DNA of 64,000 bases from JAXGMV01 sp040768445 (GCA_040768445.1 JAXGMV010000001.1:2232001-2296000); one strand, 5' to 3'. Numbered from the stretch's first letter, positions 34,346 through 43,430 are shown. The notes: a model not told the origin generated them from the letters alone. Translations and numbers: made by a program.

Positions 34346-35587
34346 TCAGATTAGCGATTGCCTGGTTTTCCTGTAAAACATAGCTAAAAAGCCAAGCACG
34401 CTAATAAATCCAATTAAACCACCGATATACCAGACTGACACAGGAGATACCTGGTCGTACATATAACCGCCAAGCAGTGGGCCAATGCCATAAGCGATGC
34501 CCCAGGTGAGCGAATAAATGCTCATATACCGACCGCGCATATTGAGCGGCGACAGGAGTGCTGTGTAATTTGTGGAGGTTGGCATGATGATTAACTCACC
34601 AATAGTAGCAATGATCATGCTAATTAAGAAACCGTAAAAATTTTGTGCAAACGCCACTGAAAGCACACCAATCGTAAAAAAGAACGCGCCCAAAGCGCTT
34701 GAGAAGAGTGGGTGGAATCTCTTCACGAGATTGGTTATCGGTACCTGCAGAAAAACTACCATCAATGCATTTGCTGTTGGGATAAAACCAAACCTGCTTT
34801 CTGGAATCATGTATTGCGTTTTTGCGTAGACTGCCATTAATGTCCAGATGAGCGATGGAGCAAGCGAGATAATTGTCATGAAGAGGATAAAGACCAGGAA
34901 GTGGATATCTCTAAAAACAGGACCATAGCCGCCCGCTGGTCTTTCATGTGCTGGAAGCCCACTCTTTGGCAGGGTTTCTCGTGCAAAAATCAAGGATAGT
35001 ATGGAAAAAATGGCTAAACCAGAAGCACCTGCAATGAACGCAATGGAATAGGAAATTCCCGCAAGAAAACCGCCGATAGCCGGTCCCATCGCTACACCAA
35101 CATTTTGACTAAGCCGGAGCACAGCATAGGCTTCTGCACGAAAATTCTCGGGAATGAGATCAGCTACCATGGCGTCAGCACCAACACGGTAGATTGTGCC
35201 AAAACCACCGAAAATTCCGAAGAAAATAATTACTTCGATCAGCGAATTTGCCTGTCCCATGAACAGGTATCCCAGTGCATTGACAGCCAGTCCAGAGACA
35301 ATAATCCATTTTCTACCGATCTTGTCTGCCAAGCCCCCGGCAGCAAAGGCAAAAACAAGGCTGAGAATTGAGTTCAACATCATCAGCCAGCCGACAGTTG
35401 TCAGGCTGATGTTCAGTTTTTGAGACATGTAAATCGTCATGAATGGCCATACCATACTGGCGCCAACGGTACTGAAAAACATGCCTACAAAAATGAGCCA
35501 GAATTGATGGGGAAATACTTTTGAAAGGCGTTTAAAATGATTGATCAATGCTGCCTGCTGGTAATCAAGATTGTTGGATTTTATCAT
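34346..35587 (-). CDS. major facilitator superfamily transporter
   Basis: Membrane protein of 413 residues with two sets of hydrophobic helices, as in 12-helix MFS carriers. The loop between helices 2 and 3 reads GGLADKIGRKWIIV, the classic MFS motif A; motif C-like GPAIGGFLAG follows helix 5. DHA1-type multidrug or sugar efflux is the usual assignment for such proteins, and the substrate cannot be named. It is read divergently from metG, with starts about 72 bases apart. Confidence 0.88.
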   Translation of the reverse strand: MIKSNNLDYQQAALINHFKRLSKVFPHQFWLIFVGMFFSTVGASMVWPFMTIYMSQKLNISLTTVGWLMMLNSILSLVFAFAAGGLADKIGRKWIIVSGLAVNALGYLFMGQANSLIEVIIFFGIFGGFGTIYRVGADAMVADLIPENFRAEAYAVLRLSQNVGVAMGPAIGGFLAGISYSIAFIAGASGLAIFSILSLIFARETLPKSGLPAHERPAGGYGPVFRDIHFLVFILFMTIISLAPSLIWTLMAVYAKTQYMIPESRFGFIPTANALMVVFLQVPITNLVKRFHPLFSSALGAFFFTIGVLSVAFAQNFYGFLISMIIATIGELIIMPTSTNYTALLSPLNMRGRYMSIYSLTWGIAYGIGPLLGGYMYDQVSPVSVWYIGGLIGFISVLGFLAMFYRKTRQSLI

Positions 35588-35594
35588 TAATGGG

Positions 35595-35623
35595 TTCGAT
35601 GGGCATTTGTTTCGTGATAAAAT
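35595..35623 (+). promoter_or_regulatory. probable metG promoter
   Basis: TTCGAT at 35595-35600, 17 bases, then TAAAAT at 35618-35623 preceded by TG at 35615-35616 (extended -10, TGATAAAAT). Transcription would begin near 35630, about 30 bases before metG. No T-box or other leader structure fits in this space. Confidence 0.5.
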
Positions 35624-35659
35624 CCGTTTGTTAACTAGTCCCCAGATGAGAGGTGTTGT

Positions 35660-37441
35660 ATGACCGAGACCATTCTAGTTGCTGTTGCATGGCCCTATGC
35701 AAATGCTGAGATTCACGTCGGTAATTTGACAGGCGCTTACCTGCCAGCTGACATATTTTCACGTTTTCAGCGCATGATGGGCAGGGATGTTCTCATGGTA
35801 TCTGGAACAGATGCTCACGGAACCCCAATCACTGTTAGAGCCGATGCAGAAAATACCTCACCTCTGGATGTTTATAAGCGCTTTCACACTGGTTTTCTTG
35901 AGTTATTCCAGAAAGCCGGTTTGACTTATGATCTTTTTACCAGCACACATACAGAAAACCATACCGAAGTATCTCAGAAGATATTCCTTGCGCTAAAAGA
36001 AAACGGTTTCCTGTACAAGAATACCGAACTGCAGTGGTATGCACCCAGCCAGGGAAAATTTCTTCCAGACCGATATGTTGAAGGAACCTGCTATATCTGC
36101 GGTGCAAAAGATGCGCGCAGTGATCAATGTGATTCCTGCGGCAACATGCTTGATGCCTCGCAGTTGATTGATCCAAAATCAAAAATTGATGGATCAACAC
36201 CTGAGCTTCGTGAAACGGAACATTATTATCTTGACCTGGGTAAATTGCAGGAACAGATTGTCTCATTTTTAGAAAGTAAACGTGATTTCTGGCGCCCAAA
36301 TGTCATCAAACAATCCCTGGGTCAAATCGAGGTTGAGGGGCTGCGTGGACGTCCCATCACACGTGACCTAGACTGGGGTATTCCTGTACCGCTTGAGGAC
36401 TGGAATGGAAAGTGCCTTTACGTCTGGTTTGAGGCTGTGATTGGTTATTTGTCAGCGACCATTGAATGGGGAAAACTGCATGACCAGCCTGATAATTGGC
36501 GTAAATGGTGGCATGACCCTGATTGCAAAGCCTATTACTTTATTGGTAAAGATAACATTCCATTTCACGCTATCATCTGGCCTGGCGAATTGATTGGCGT
36601 GGGGACAAAATTCGATGAGTTGTTCGGTAGCCAGCCGGCATTACCGATGACTTTGCCATACGATGTTCCAGCCAATGAATTTATGAATCTGGAAAGCCGA
36701 AAGATCTCAGGCAGCCGCAATTGGGCAGTTTACGGCAGGGATTTCCTTACAAGATATGACCCTGATACACTGCGGTATTACCTGACGATGAACATGCCCG
36801 AGTCAAAGGATACTGACTGGGATTGGGAAGGCTTTGTCAAACGCAACAATGACGAACTTGTGGCAACCTGGGGTAATTTGGCAAATCGTGTGCTATCGTT
36901 TGCTAACAAACACTGGGATGGCATCGTCCCTAATCCAGGAGATTTGACTGAAATTGACCAGCAATTGCTGGCAGAAGTAGAAAAAGGCTTTAACACAGTT
37001 GGTGATGAATTGAACCTGGTGCATTTGCGGGCAGCCCTCAGCGAGGCTATGAGAATCGCCTCAGAAGTCAATAAATACCTGGATCAAACTGCGCCCTGGC
37101 AGATGGTTAAACAGGATAAAGCCGCGGCTGGCAGATCCATTTTTACCGCTCTTAAAGCCATCGATTCACTGAAGATCATGTTTGCACCTTTCTTACCGTT
37201 TACCAGTGAGAAACTTCATGGGTTCTTTGGGTATTCAACACCGCTCTTTGGAGAACAGGTGGTCCAGTCAGTAGAAGATCAGCTTGGAAAACATGAAGTG
37301 CTTATGTATAACTCGCCAGATAGAGAGTTCATTTGGAAACCTAGCGAGTTAAAGCCCGGTACCAAATTACAATCTCCTCAACCGCTGTTTAAAAAGCTGG
37401 ACATTTCTGTTGTTGAAGAAGAACGGGCAAGATTAGGGTAA
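35660..37441 (+). CDS. metG: methionyl-tRNA synthetase
   Basis: Charges tRNA-Met. The 593-residue class I synthetase has HVGN at residues 19-22 in the HIGH position. A zinc knob region contains CYICGAKDARSDQCDSCGN with four cysteines. The KMSKS loop is at 348-352 and reads KISGS, a variant that keeps the first lysine and both serines. The anticodon-binding helical domain follows, with WQMVKQD. There is no C-terminal tRNA-binding (Trbp111-like) domain, so it is a short form. An internal promoter candidate lies upstream. Identity is secure. Confidence 0.96.
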   Translation: MTETILVAVAWPYANAEIHVGNLTGAYLPADIFSRFQRMMGRDVLMVSGTDAHGTPITVRADAENTSPLDVYKRFHTGFLELFQKAGLTYDLFTSTHTENHTEVSQKIFLALKENGFLYKNTELQWYAPSQGKFLPDRYVEGTCYICGAKDARSDQCDSCGNMLDASQLIDPKSKIDGSTPELRETEHYYLDLGKLQEQIVSFLESKRDFWRPNVIKQSLGQIEVEGLRGRPITRDLDWGIPVPLEDWNGKCLYVWFEAVIGYLSATIEWGKLHDQPDNWRKWWHDPDCKAYYFIGKDNIPFHAIIWPGELIGVGTKFDELFGSQPALPMTLPYDVPANEFMNLESRKISGSRNWAVYGRDFLTRYDPDTLRYYLTMNMPESKDTDWDWEGFVKRNNDELVATWGNLANRVLSFANKHWDGIVPNPGDLTEIDQQLLAEVEKGFNTVGDELNLVHLRAALSEAMRIASEVNKYLDQTAPWQMVKQDKAAAGRSIFTALKAIDSLKIMFAPFLPFTSEKLHGFFGYSTPLFGEQVVQSVEDQLGKHEVLMYNSPDREFIWKPSELKPGTKLQSPQPLFKKLDISVVEEERARLG

Positions 37442-37484
37442 ATTAAGCAAAAATTTGATTAATATAAATGGGTGAACACGCCAT

Positions 37485-38177
37485 CTATATCCGCAGCCAT
37501 TGAGGCAGCGATTCGATTATCGGCGGGATGTAGATCCTAGACGCTTGAGTGAAGTACTCGTATGAATTGTATGCGGGTGATCCTTCTGGTGAAACCACGT
37601 CGGAGACAACGCGTAATATTAAACAACGAATTTGATTCTTACCAGCTACCCAGGCAATAGCACCAGACTCCCAATCTGCTGCAACAGCAGAATACTTCTC
37701 AATCAGGTATGGTATGCATGAAGGGACAATATCCTGATCTGCTGACACCAGGATGTTTTTGTTGGCCTTTAAAGGATAGGGTTTCTTGATCCAGTCCAAA
37801 TCGATATCAGTAGTGTAGGCGGCCAATGCCTGATCCTGGTCAGTCATTTGTTCAACAATATCATAAATGACTGTCTTATTGACCAACAGGACTTCCCCCT
37901 GCTGGACTTTACCTAAGAAACCACCACAAGTACCGATATTGATTATTATCTGCGGTTTGAACATGTCAATAACATATTGCGTAGATGCTGCAGCTGCAAT
38001 TTTGCCCCAACCACTTTGAAACATGATGAATTTGATTTCACCAGCCGTATGCCAGAAGTATTCACCATAGGGTGAGGCATACTTTTCAGCTGGTGAAAGG
38101 GACTCAATAACTGCCTGCCATTCACCGTCGGCTGAGATTAAAACAACTACCGGGTGATTATTTGCTTCTGCACTCAT
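37485..38177 (-). CDS. nucleoside phosphorylase/MTA-SAH nucleosidase family protein
   Basis: The 230-residue protein has the PNP_UDP_1 fold. ATG 38177 is preferred over TTG 38183 because AGGA lies about 9 bases upstream of it. INIGTCGGFLGKVQQGEVLLV is the family core, DWESGAIAWVA the base-binding glutamate region (ME/S in MTAN) and LRVVSDVVSP holds the catalytic aspartate. It should cleave the N-glycosidic bond of a purine nucleoside or MTA/SAH. It may act in methyl-cycle recycling beside metG. The exact substrate is not settled by sequence. Confidence 0.82.
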   Translation of the reverse strand: MSAEANNHPVVVLISADGEWQAVIESLSPAEKYASPYGEYFWHTAGEIKFIMFQSGWGKIAAAASTQYVIDMFKPQIIINIGTCGGFLGKVQQGEVLLVNKTVIYDIVEQMTDQDQALAAYTTDIDLDWIKKPYPLKANKNILVSADQDIVPSCIPYLIEKYSAVAADWESGAIAWVAGKNQIRCLILRVVSDVVSPEGSPAYNSYEYFTQASRIYIPPIIESLPQWLRI

Positions 38178-38346
38178 TATCAACCGTCCTGCTGTTAAAA
38201 ATTCGGTAGAGAGGGCATTATCCTCTAATCAATGATAATATCATGCTGTTTATTATTTTAAATATGCCTTGAAGTAAGCGGCAACCACCGATTATACCTG
38301 CCAGCTTACCATAAAATATTTTAGTTTACACGGAAAAATCTATTCC

Positions 38347-38375
38347 TTGACCATAAAAAATCGCTATGTTATGAT
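38347..38375 (+). promoter_or_regulatory. sigma-70-type promoter for the LysM-M23 gene
   Basis: TTGACC at 38347-38352, exactly 17 bases, then TATGAT at 38370-38375. Transcription would start near 38382, giving a leader of about 10 bases before ATG 38393 with AGGTC just inside it. The rest of the gap 38178-38346 shows no recognisable element. Confidence 0.7.
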
Positions 38376-38392
38376 GACCAAATAGGTCAGAT

Positions 38393-39595
38393 ATGGATAA
38401 TCAAAAGAACAATAACATCGGTGATTACACACCAGATCTTCAGCTTAGTGATGATGTCACTGTAGAGGATTTGTCAATTTGGAATAAACTGCTGGATAAG
38501 CTCGTCAGGTTAGGTCTTGGCGAGGTTTCCCTTCGCGTCGGCACGGCAGTTTTGTCATTCACCATGATAATAGTGGTGGTTTGGATAATGGGTAAATTTT
38601 ACCTGCCAGGTAAAAGCTCACCCAACACATCAACACAATCTGAGGTTGCAGTTGTTGAACAGCCTTTACCTGAGATTGTCCAAAATGACATCAGCACGCC
38701 TGAGACAATGACAGGAGCAGGTGGTGTTTTCAAGTTAACCACTCTGCATACGAACATTCCATCCAGACCAAGGTATTCAATCACAAAATACGTCGTTGAA
38801 CAGGGAGATACCATATTTGGCATTGCAGAAAAATTTAATTTAAACCCTGAAACCATATTGTGGGGAAATTATTACACACTTGCAGATAATCCTCATAATC
38901 TAAAACCGGGTCAGGAATTGAATATCCTCCCCACTAACGGTGTATATTATGAATGGCACGCTGGCGACGGTTTGAATGGTGTAGCGGAATATTACGGTGT
39001 AACACCTGAAGAAATAATTGCTTACCCGGCAAACAATTTGACATTAGAGGGCGTTGGCGATTTTGCCAATCCAAACATTGAAACTGGGGCATGGCTGATC
39101 ATCCCTGGTGGTGTTCGTGAATTTGTGACATGGAGCGCGCCGCGCATTACCCGTGAAAACCCCGCTGTAGCCAAAGTGCTTGGCGCTGGCGCATGTGAAC
39201 CAATCACAGAAGGACCAATAGGCACAAGCACCTACGTTTGGCCAAGCACTGAACGATTTTTAAGCGGCTTCGATTATTCACCAGAAACTAATCACTACGG
39301 CATCGACATTGGCGGTAATACTGGTAATGCAATCTTTGCATCTGACAGTGGTGTGGTGGTTTATGCGGGCTGGAATGACTGGGGTTATGGTGAGATGGTT
39401 GTTATTGACCATGGCAATGGCTGGCAGAGCCTTTATGCTCACTTAAGCACACTGAATGTTGGTTGCGGATCGTATGTTTACCAGGGAGATGTAATTGGCG
39501 CTATGGGAAGTACTGGCAACTCCTCAGGACCACACTTACATTTCGAGATTCGAAGCGACACCTACCGGGTAAACCCGTGGAACTTCTTGAATTAA
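38393..39595 (+). CDS. membrane-anchored LysM and M23 peptidase
   Basis: The 400-residue protein likely trims peptidoglycan cross-links. One transmembrane segment near residues 48-70 follows a charged cytoplasmic N-terminus of about 45 residues, so it is anchored type II. A LysM domain (YVVEQGDTIFGIAEKF) and a second LysM-like segment (EWHAGDGLNGVAEYYGV) lie in the middle. The M23 domain has HYGID with H301 and D305, and HLH at 381-383: the zinc ligands of LytM-type endopeptidases, so it looks active. ATG 38393 has AGGTC upstream. It is convergent with a lytic transglycosylase gene 25 bases away. Confidence 0.92.
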   Translation: MDNQKNNNIGDYTPDLQLSDDVTVEDLSIWNKLLDKLVRLGLGEVSLRVGTAVLSFTMIIVVVWIMGKFYLPGKSSPNTSTQSEVAVVEQPLPEIVQNDISTPETMTGAGGVFKLTTLHTNIPSRPRYSITKYVVEQGDTIFGIAEKFNLNPETILWGNYYTLADNPHNLKPGQELNILPTNGVYYEWHAGDGLNGVAEYYGVTPEEIIAYPANNLTLEGVGDFANPNIETGAWLIIPGGVREFVTWSAPRITRENPAVAKVLGAGACEPITEGPIGTSTYVWPSTERFLSGFDYSPETNHYGIDIGGNTGNAIFASDSGVVVYAGWNDWGYGEMVVIDHGNGWQSLYAHLSTLNVGCGSYVYQGDVIGAMGSTGNSSGPHLHFEIRSDTYRVNPWNFLN

Positions 39596-39620
39596 TTCAA
39601 TAATCAAGCAAATAAAAAAT

Positions 39621-40190
39621 TTAGTCCACCGCATTATTGAATAATTGCAATATGATATCGGCGTAACTGTAACCGACGCTCATTGGCCCATATGCGTATA
39701 GCGCATCTCGAATATTGCCATGTTTTGCGGTTAAGTTGGCCAGCATTTGTGTGCCAAATCTAACATTGTATGCTGGATCCATGAGTTGATTGCTTGAAGG
39801 CCTGGAAGCGAAGCATGGTCCGTTGATGCATTGAAAACTGGCTGCAATGCCATCACTCGGCATGACCTGCATCAAGCCTACAGCCCCGCTGTGAGAAATA
39901 ACCGACGCATTACCGCCGCTTTCCTGTAGAATAACAGCTGCAACAAGATTGGGGTCAAGTGAGACAGCCGCCGCATTTTCTTCAATCAGTTGGCACCACT
40001 GCAGTACTGACTCTGGAAAATATTGAGAAAGTGAGCAAGTGCTGTCTTTAGTTACAACAATCTTCTGAGGTTGATTGGTGGAAGAACTGCTTGCTAGAGC
40101 TATGTCAGGCTTGGTTAGAAAGTTGATCGCCAGCACCATCATGAGGATGGAAAATAATACAGCAGGGGGAATTAAAAATTTTGTGGTCAT
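39621..40190 (-). CDS. secreted SLT-type lytic transglycosylase
   Basis: A 189-residue protein with an N-terminal hydrophobic signal (FLIPPAVLFSILMMVLAINF). ATG 40190 is chosen because GAGGTTGAG precedes it; an upstream in-frame start at 40229 would add 13 residues before the signal. The SLT domain has AAVILQESGGNASV, with the catalytic glutamate, then GAVGLMQVMPSDG and the AYGPMSVGYSY segment. It should cut the glycan strand of peptidoglycan. Two cysteines in QCINGPCF could form a disulphide. It partners functionally with the adjacent M23 peptidase. Confidence 0.88.
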   Translation of the reverse strand: MTTKFLIPPAVLFSILMMVLAINFLTKPDIALASSSSTNQPQKIVVTKDSTCSLSQYFPESVLQWCQLIEENAAAVSLDPNLVAAVILQESGGNASVISHSGAVGLMQVMPSDGIAASFQCINGPCFASRPSSNQLMDPAYNVRFGTQMLANLTAKHGNIRDALYAYGPMSVGYSYADIILQLFNNAVD

Positions 40191-40247
40191 CTCAACCTCG
40201 AAGCGTGAATTACCACAATAATAGCACATTAGTTCTAATTATGCAAC

Positions 40248-40285
40248 AAAAAAATACCCCTCGAATGAATGATCAACTCGAGGGG
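40248..40285 (-). terminator. rho-independent terminator after gmd
   Basis: On the - strand CCCCTCGA at 40278-40285 pairs with TCGAGGGG at 40257-40264 (8 bp, 13-base loop), and the stem is followed by TA and seven Ts at 40254-40248. The stem starts 10 bases beyond the gmd stop. It is a textbook terminator and shows that gmd is the last gene of its transcript. Confidence 0.9.
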
Positions 40286-40295
40286 CAGGTTTAAA

Positions 40296-41354
40296 TTACT
40301 CCATGCTGATAACCTGGTGCTCCCAGCGATGCCAACCACCAAATTTATCGATAAGAATTTTCTTACCTTCACCGGGTGATTCTAAGCCCATTAACTCAAG
40401 GTCTGCATCGACCATAATGCGGACAAGGTCATGAAATTTTACTTTTGGTTTCCAATTTAGCGCTTTCTCTGCTTTATCTGCATCACATAGGAGGTAGTCA
40501 ACTTCTGTTGGTCTGAAATATCTCTGGTCTATTCTGACGTAATCTTCCCATTTCAATCCCACATAACTAAAAGCTTCCTGCAGGAATTCACGTGGCGTGT
40601 GTGCTTCACCTGTTCCAATTGCAAAATCATCAGGCGTTTCTTGCTGCAGCATTTGCCACATTGCCTCAACATACTCAGGCGCATAACCCCAATCCCGTTT
40701 CGAATCAAGGTTGCCCAGGTACAGGTGCTCTTGTTTTCCTGCAACAATAGCTGCCAAAGCCCGGGTAATTTTGCGTGTGACAAATGTTTCTCCACGCCTG
40801 GGTGATTCATGGTTGAACAAAATGCCATTGCAGGCAAATATCTGGTAAGCATCACGATAGTTCTTTGTCACCCAGTAAGCATAGGCTTTTGCCGCTGCGT
40901 AGGGGCTGCACGGTTCAAAACGCGTATCCTCATTTTGGGGAGGTGTGGCACTGCCAAACATTTCGCTGGATGACGCCTGATAGTACTTTATTTGAGCGTT
41001 TGCCTTGCGAATGGATTCAAGAATTCTTATCGCGCCCAGACCGGTCACGTTACCCGTATACTCTGGCATGTCAAAACTAACCCGAACGTGGCTCTGTGCA
41101 GCAAGATGATAAATCTCATCAGGCTGGATGTTATATACGACATTGAGCAATGTTTCCGGAACGATGATATCACCGTAATGCAGGAATAGCTGGGCATGGT
41201 TGTGTGGGTCATGATAAATGTGGTCAATCCGGCGGGTATTAAATGTGCTTGCCCTGCGGATCAGTCCATGAACTTCATATCCTTTTGACAAGAGAAACTC
41301 AGCAAGATATGAGCCATCCTGCCCAGTGACACCTGTTATTAACGCTTTTTTCAA
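40296..41354 (-). CDS. gmd: GDP-mannose 4,6-dehydratase
   Basis: Makes GDP-4-keto-6-deoxymannose from GDP-mannose, first step to GDP-fucose, GDP-rhamnose or GDP-perosamine. The 352-residue protein has TGVTGQDGSYLAE near residues 8-20, RRASTFNTRRIDH, HYGD, LAAQSHVRVSF, the catalytic SSEMFG, YAAAKAYAYW (YxxxK) and NHESPRRGETFV. These motifs are diagnostic. It starts at TTG 41354 with GGGAGG spaced 5 bases. No reductase or aminotransferase partner (fcl, rmd, per) is adjacent, so the final sugar is unknown. It appears to be transcribed alone. Confidence 0.96.
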   Translation of the reverse strand: MKKALITGVTGQDGSYLAEFLLSKGYEVHGLIRRASTFNTRRIDHIYHDPHNHAQLFLHYGDIIVPETLLNVVYNIQPDEIYHLAAQSHVRVSFDMPEYTGNVTGLGAIRILESIRKANAQIKYYQASSSEMFGSATPPQNEDTRFEPCSPYAAAKAYAYWVTKNYRDAYQIFACNGILFNHESPRRGETFVTRKITRALAAIVAGKQEHLYLGNLDSKRDWGYAPEYVEAMWQMLQQETPDDFAIGTGEAHTPREFLQEAFSYVGLKWEDYVRIDQRYFRPTEVDYLLCDADKAEKALNWKPKVKFHDLVRIMVDADLELMGLESPGEGKKILIDKFGGWHRWEHQVISME

Positions 41355-41414
41355 AGAAACCTCCCAAAAATACGTCGCGAGTAAATGACGTATCGTTCAA
41401 ATTATTGAATGCTG

Positions 41415-41423
41415 ATTATAGCA
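41415..41423 (-). promoter_or_regulatory. extended -10 promoter for gmd
   Basis: On the - strand TGCTATAAT covers 41423-41415, a TGn plus perfect TATAAT. The best -35-like element, TTGAAA at 41449-41444, is too far away, so the TG extension probably replaces it. Transcription would start near 41408, giving a 54-base leader. Confidence 0.6.
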
Positions 41424-41532
41424 GGATTTTCGCCCAATGGTCTTTTCAACGATCATGTGTGTATGGATGCCTGTAATCTAAATAATTTCGTTTATACTTA
41501 CCAGCATCGCTGACCAATTATTGTAAGAGCTT

Positions 41533-43050
41533 ATGAAGAATAACACTTATCACTCTACGTTCAACTTCAACAGCCGCAGCATTTACTCCATCTTGCGTTG
41601 GGTATCGCTTGCGCTAATTTTTGGTTCTGTACTGCTGTTGGTATTAGAGCTGGTTCAATACAGCCGCATTCGCAATACTTACCCACCGGGCATGGAAATT
41701 GGTAGTGTGTCGGTTGGTGGGCTTGATAGTAATGAGGCAGCATCAAGGTTGATTCAGGCATACGGTTTACCGATCGAGATTCGGTATCAGGATGCTTCGA
41801 TACAGATCAAACCTTCAGTTGCAGGATTTGAGCTGGATATTGCTGCAATGCTTGCAGCTGCTGAACTGCAACGAATTAACCAACCTTTTTGGAATGCTTT
41901 TTGGGATTACTTGTGGAACAGGTTTCCAGAGCCAAGTGACATTCCATTACGGGCGTCGATATCCAAGTCACGATTGCGAAAATATTTAGAAGAGGAAATT
42001 GCAATTCGTTACGATAAAGTGCCAGCCACCATTATGCCAAAGGCGGGTGATGTCGTTTTTGAGACAGGTGAGTCAGGAACTGAGCTGGATATTGATCGAG
42101 CAGTCATTTTGATTGAAAACGCACTGAAATCTCCAACAAAACGGACCGTTAATCTGACGTATTCACGCATCAACCCGGTCAGGCCATCTTTTGAAAATCT
42201 TCAGATTATGCTGCATCAAATTATCGATGTGTCAGACTTTGCAGGAATAACCGAAGTGTATCTGTATGATCTCCAGTCATCTCAGGAAATGTCATTTGCG
42301 TATCAATTGGGTGAATTTATTCAACCCGGAATAAGTTTCACAGCTGCCAGCACGATGAAAATTCCTATCATGGTTTCAGCATTCAAACGAATAGAGCAGC
42401 CATACCCGGAAGAGGTTCTCAATTTAATCCAGTTGATGATCGAAAGATCAGAAAATGATCCAGCGGATCAATTAATGGAAACGCTGCTTGAGAAAAACCT
42501 TGGGCCATTGATGGTAACAGATGACCTGCTGGCACTTGGCCTCAATAACACTTTTTTAGCCGGTTATTTTTACCCGGGAGCGCCTTTGTTGAAAAAGATT
42601 GAGTCACCGGCAAGCCAGCGGTCTGACATCATAATCGACCAGGATGATTACAATCAAACGACACCTATTGAGATGGGTATGCTTCTCAGGGATATCTACA
42701 CCTGTTCTAAAACGGGTGGTGGCACATTTGCGGCAGTTTTTCCTGGTGAGGTTACGCAAAATGAATGTGCAGACATGATCTCATACCTCATCATGAACAA
42801 AATTGGGGTATTGATTCAGGCTGGTTTACCAGATGGAACACAATTTGCACACAAGCACGGCTGGATTACTGAATCAGACGGGTTGATTCACACGATTGGT
42901 GATGTTGGCATCGTTTACTCTCCAGGCACAACTTATATACTTACAATATTTCTCTATGATCCCAATCAGCTTGTTTGGGATAAAGCAAACTTATTAACAG
43001 CACAATTATCGACAGCAATTTATAACTATTTTAATATTTCAATACCTTAA
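41533..43050 (+). CDS. membrane-anchored penicillin-recognising serine hydrolase
   Basis: The 505-residue protein has one membrane helix near residues 22-42. A middle region (MEIGSVSVGGLDSNEAASRLIQ) resembles the PG_binding_4 repeat of VanW-type wall proteins. A C-terminal class A beta-lactamase-like domain has S273-T-M-K276 as SxxK, S306-E-N308 as SxN and K441-H-G443 as KTG-like. It could act as a carboxypeptidase-type wall enzyme or a beta-lactamase; the anchor and the PG_binding_4-like region favour the former. Upstream, TATACT at 41493-41498 may be a -10. Only a weak GAGC serves as ribosome site. Confidence 0.85.
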   Translation: MKNNTYHSTFNFNSRSIYSILRWVSLALIFGSVLLLVLELVQYSRIRNTYPPGMEIGSVSVGGLDSNEAASRLIQAYGLPIEIRYQDASIQIKPSVAGFELDIAAMLAAAELQRINQPFWNAFWDYLWNRFPEPSDIPLRASISKSRLRKYLEEEIAIRYDKVPATIMPKAGDVVFETGESGTELDIDRAVILIENALKSPTKRTVNLTYSRINPVRPSFENLQIMLHQIIDVSDFAGITEVYLYDLQSSQEMSFAYQLGEFIQPGISFTAASTMKIPIMVSAFKRIEQPYPEEVLNLIQLMIERSENDPADQLMETLLEKNLGPLMVTDDLLALGLNNTFLAGYFYPGAPLLKKIESPASQRSDIIIDQDDYNQTTPIEMGMLLRDIYTCSKTGGGTFAAVFPGEVTQNECADMISYLIMNKIGVLIQAGLPDGTQFAHKHGWITESDGLIHTIGDVGIVYSPGTTYILTIFLYDPNQLVWDKANLLTAQLSTAIYNYFNISIP

Positions 43051-43119
43051 AGTATTGAGTGGTTATATATCTAATTCAACAGGTTAATAATATCTTTGTG
43101 AGATAGTATTCAGAACATA

Positions 43120-43353
43120 ATGGATATCGTAATCTACTTTCACGGCAGCGTATTTTTGCAAGGTTCTCGGTCAAAACCGGAAAGAACAACCCATCAATGT
43201 AACCAGCTAACTAGTCTCCAGGATTTGATAGATCATTACTCATTAGTTCCTAATGTTAAAATCTCAGTCAACGGCGAATTGGTCGACAACGCCAACAAGC
43301 TTGTCAATGAAGGTGACGAGATTCATTTCTTTCGCCCAGTATCGGGCGGCTGA
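43120..43353 (+). CDS. MoaD/ThiS-like ubiquitin-fold protein
   Basis: A 77-residue protein with beta-grasp sequence features: an N-terminal strand MDIVIYFHGSVF, LQDLIDHY, ISVNGELVDNANKLVNEGDEIHFFRP and the terminal VSGG. The C-terminal diglycine is what MoaD and ThiS use to carry sulfur as a thiocarboxylate. No molybdopterin, thiamine or activating E1-like gene is close, so it may serve molybdopterin, tungstopterin, tRNA thiolation or an unknown sulfur transfer. The first 25 residues are unusual for MoaD. Confidence 0.72.
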   Translation: MDIVIYFHGSVFLQGSRSKPERTTHQCNQLTSLQDLIDHYSLVPNVKISVNGELVDNANKLVNEGDEIHFFRPVSGG

Positions 43354-43430
43354 GATTTCTATATTATAATTTTTGGCAATCAAAACCATGATCGGCATTA
43401 GAAAATAACTCACCGTGGTTGTTAAGGGAT

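Noticed and set aside
39587..39600. Palindrome TTGAATTAATTCAA at the end of the M23 gene
   Set aside because: It is AT-rich, spans the stop codon and has no T run; probably chance and not a terminator.
43333..43348. CGCCC/GGGCG hairpin at the end of the MoaD-like gene
   Set aside because: Lies inside the coding sequence, has a short stem and is not followed by a T run.
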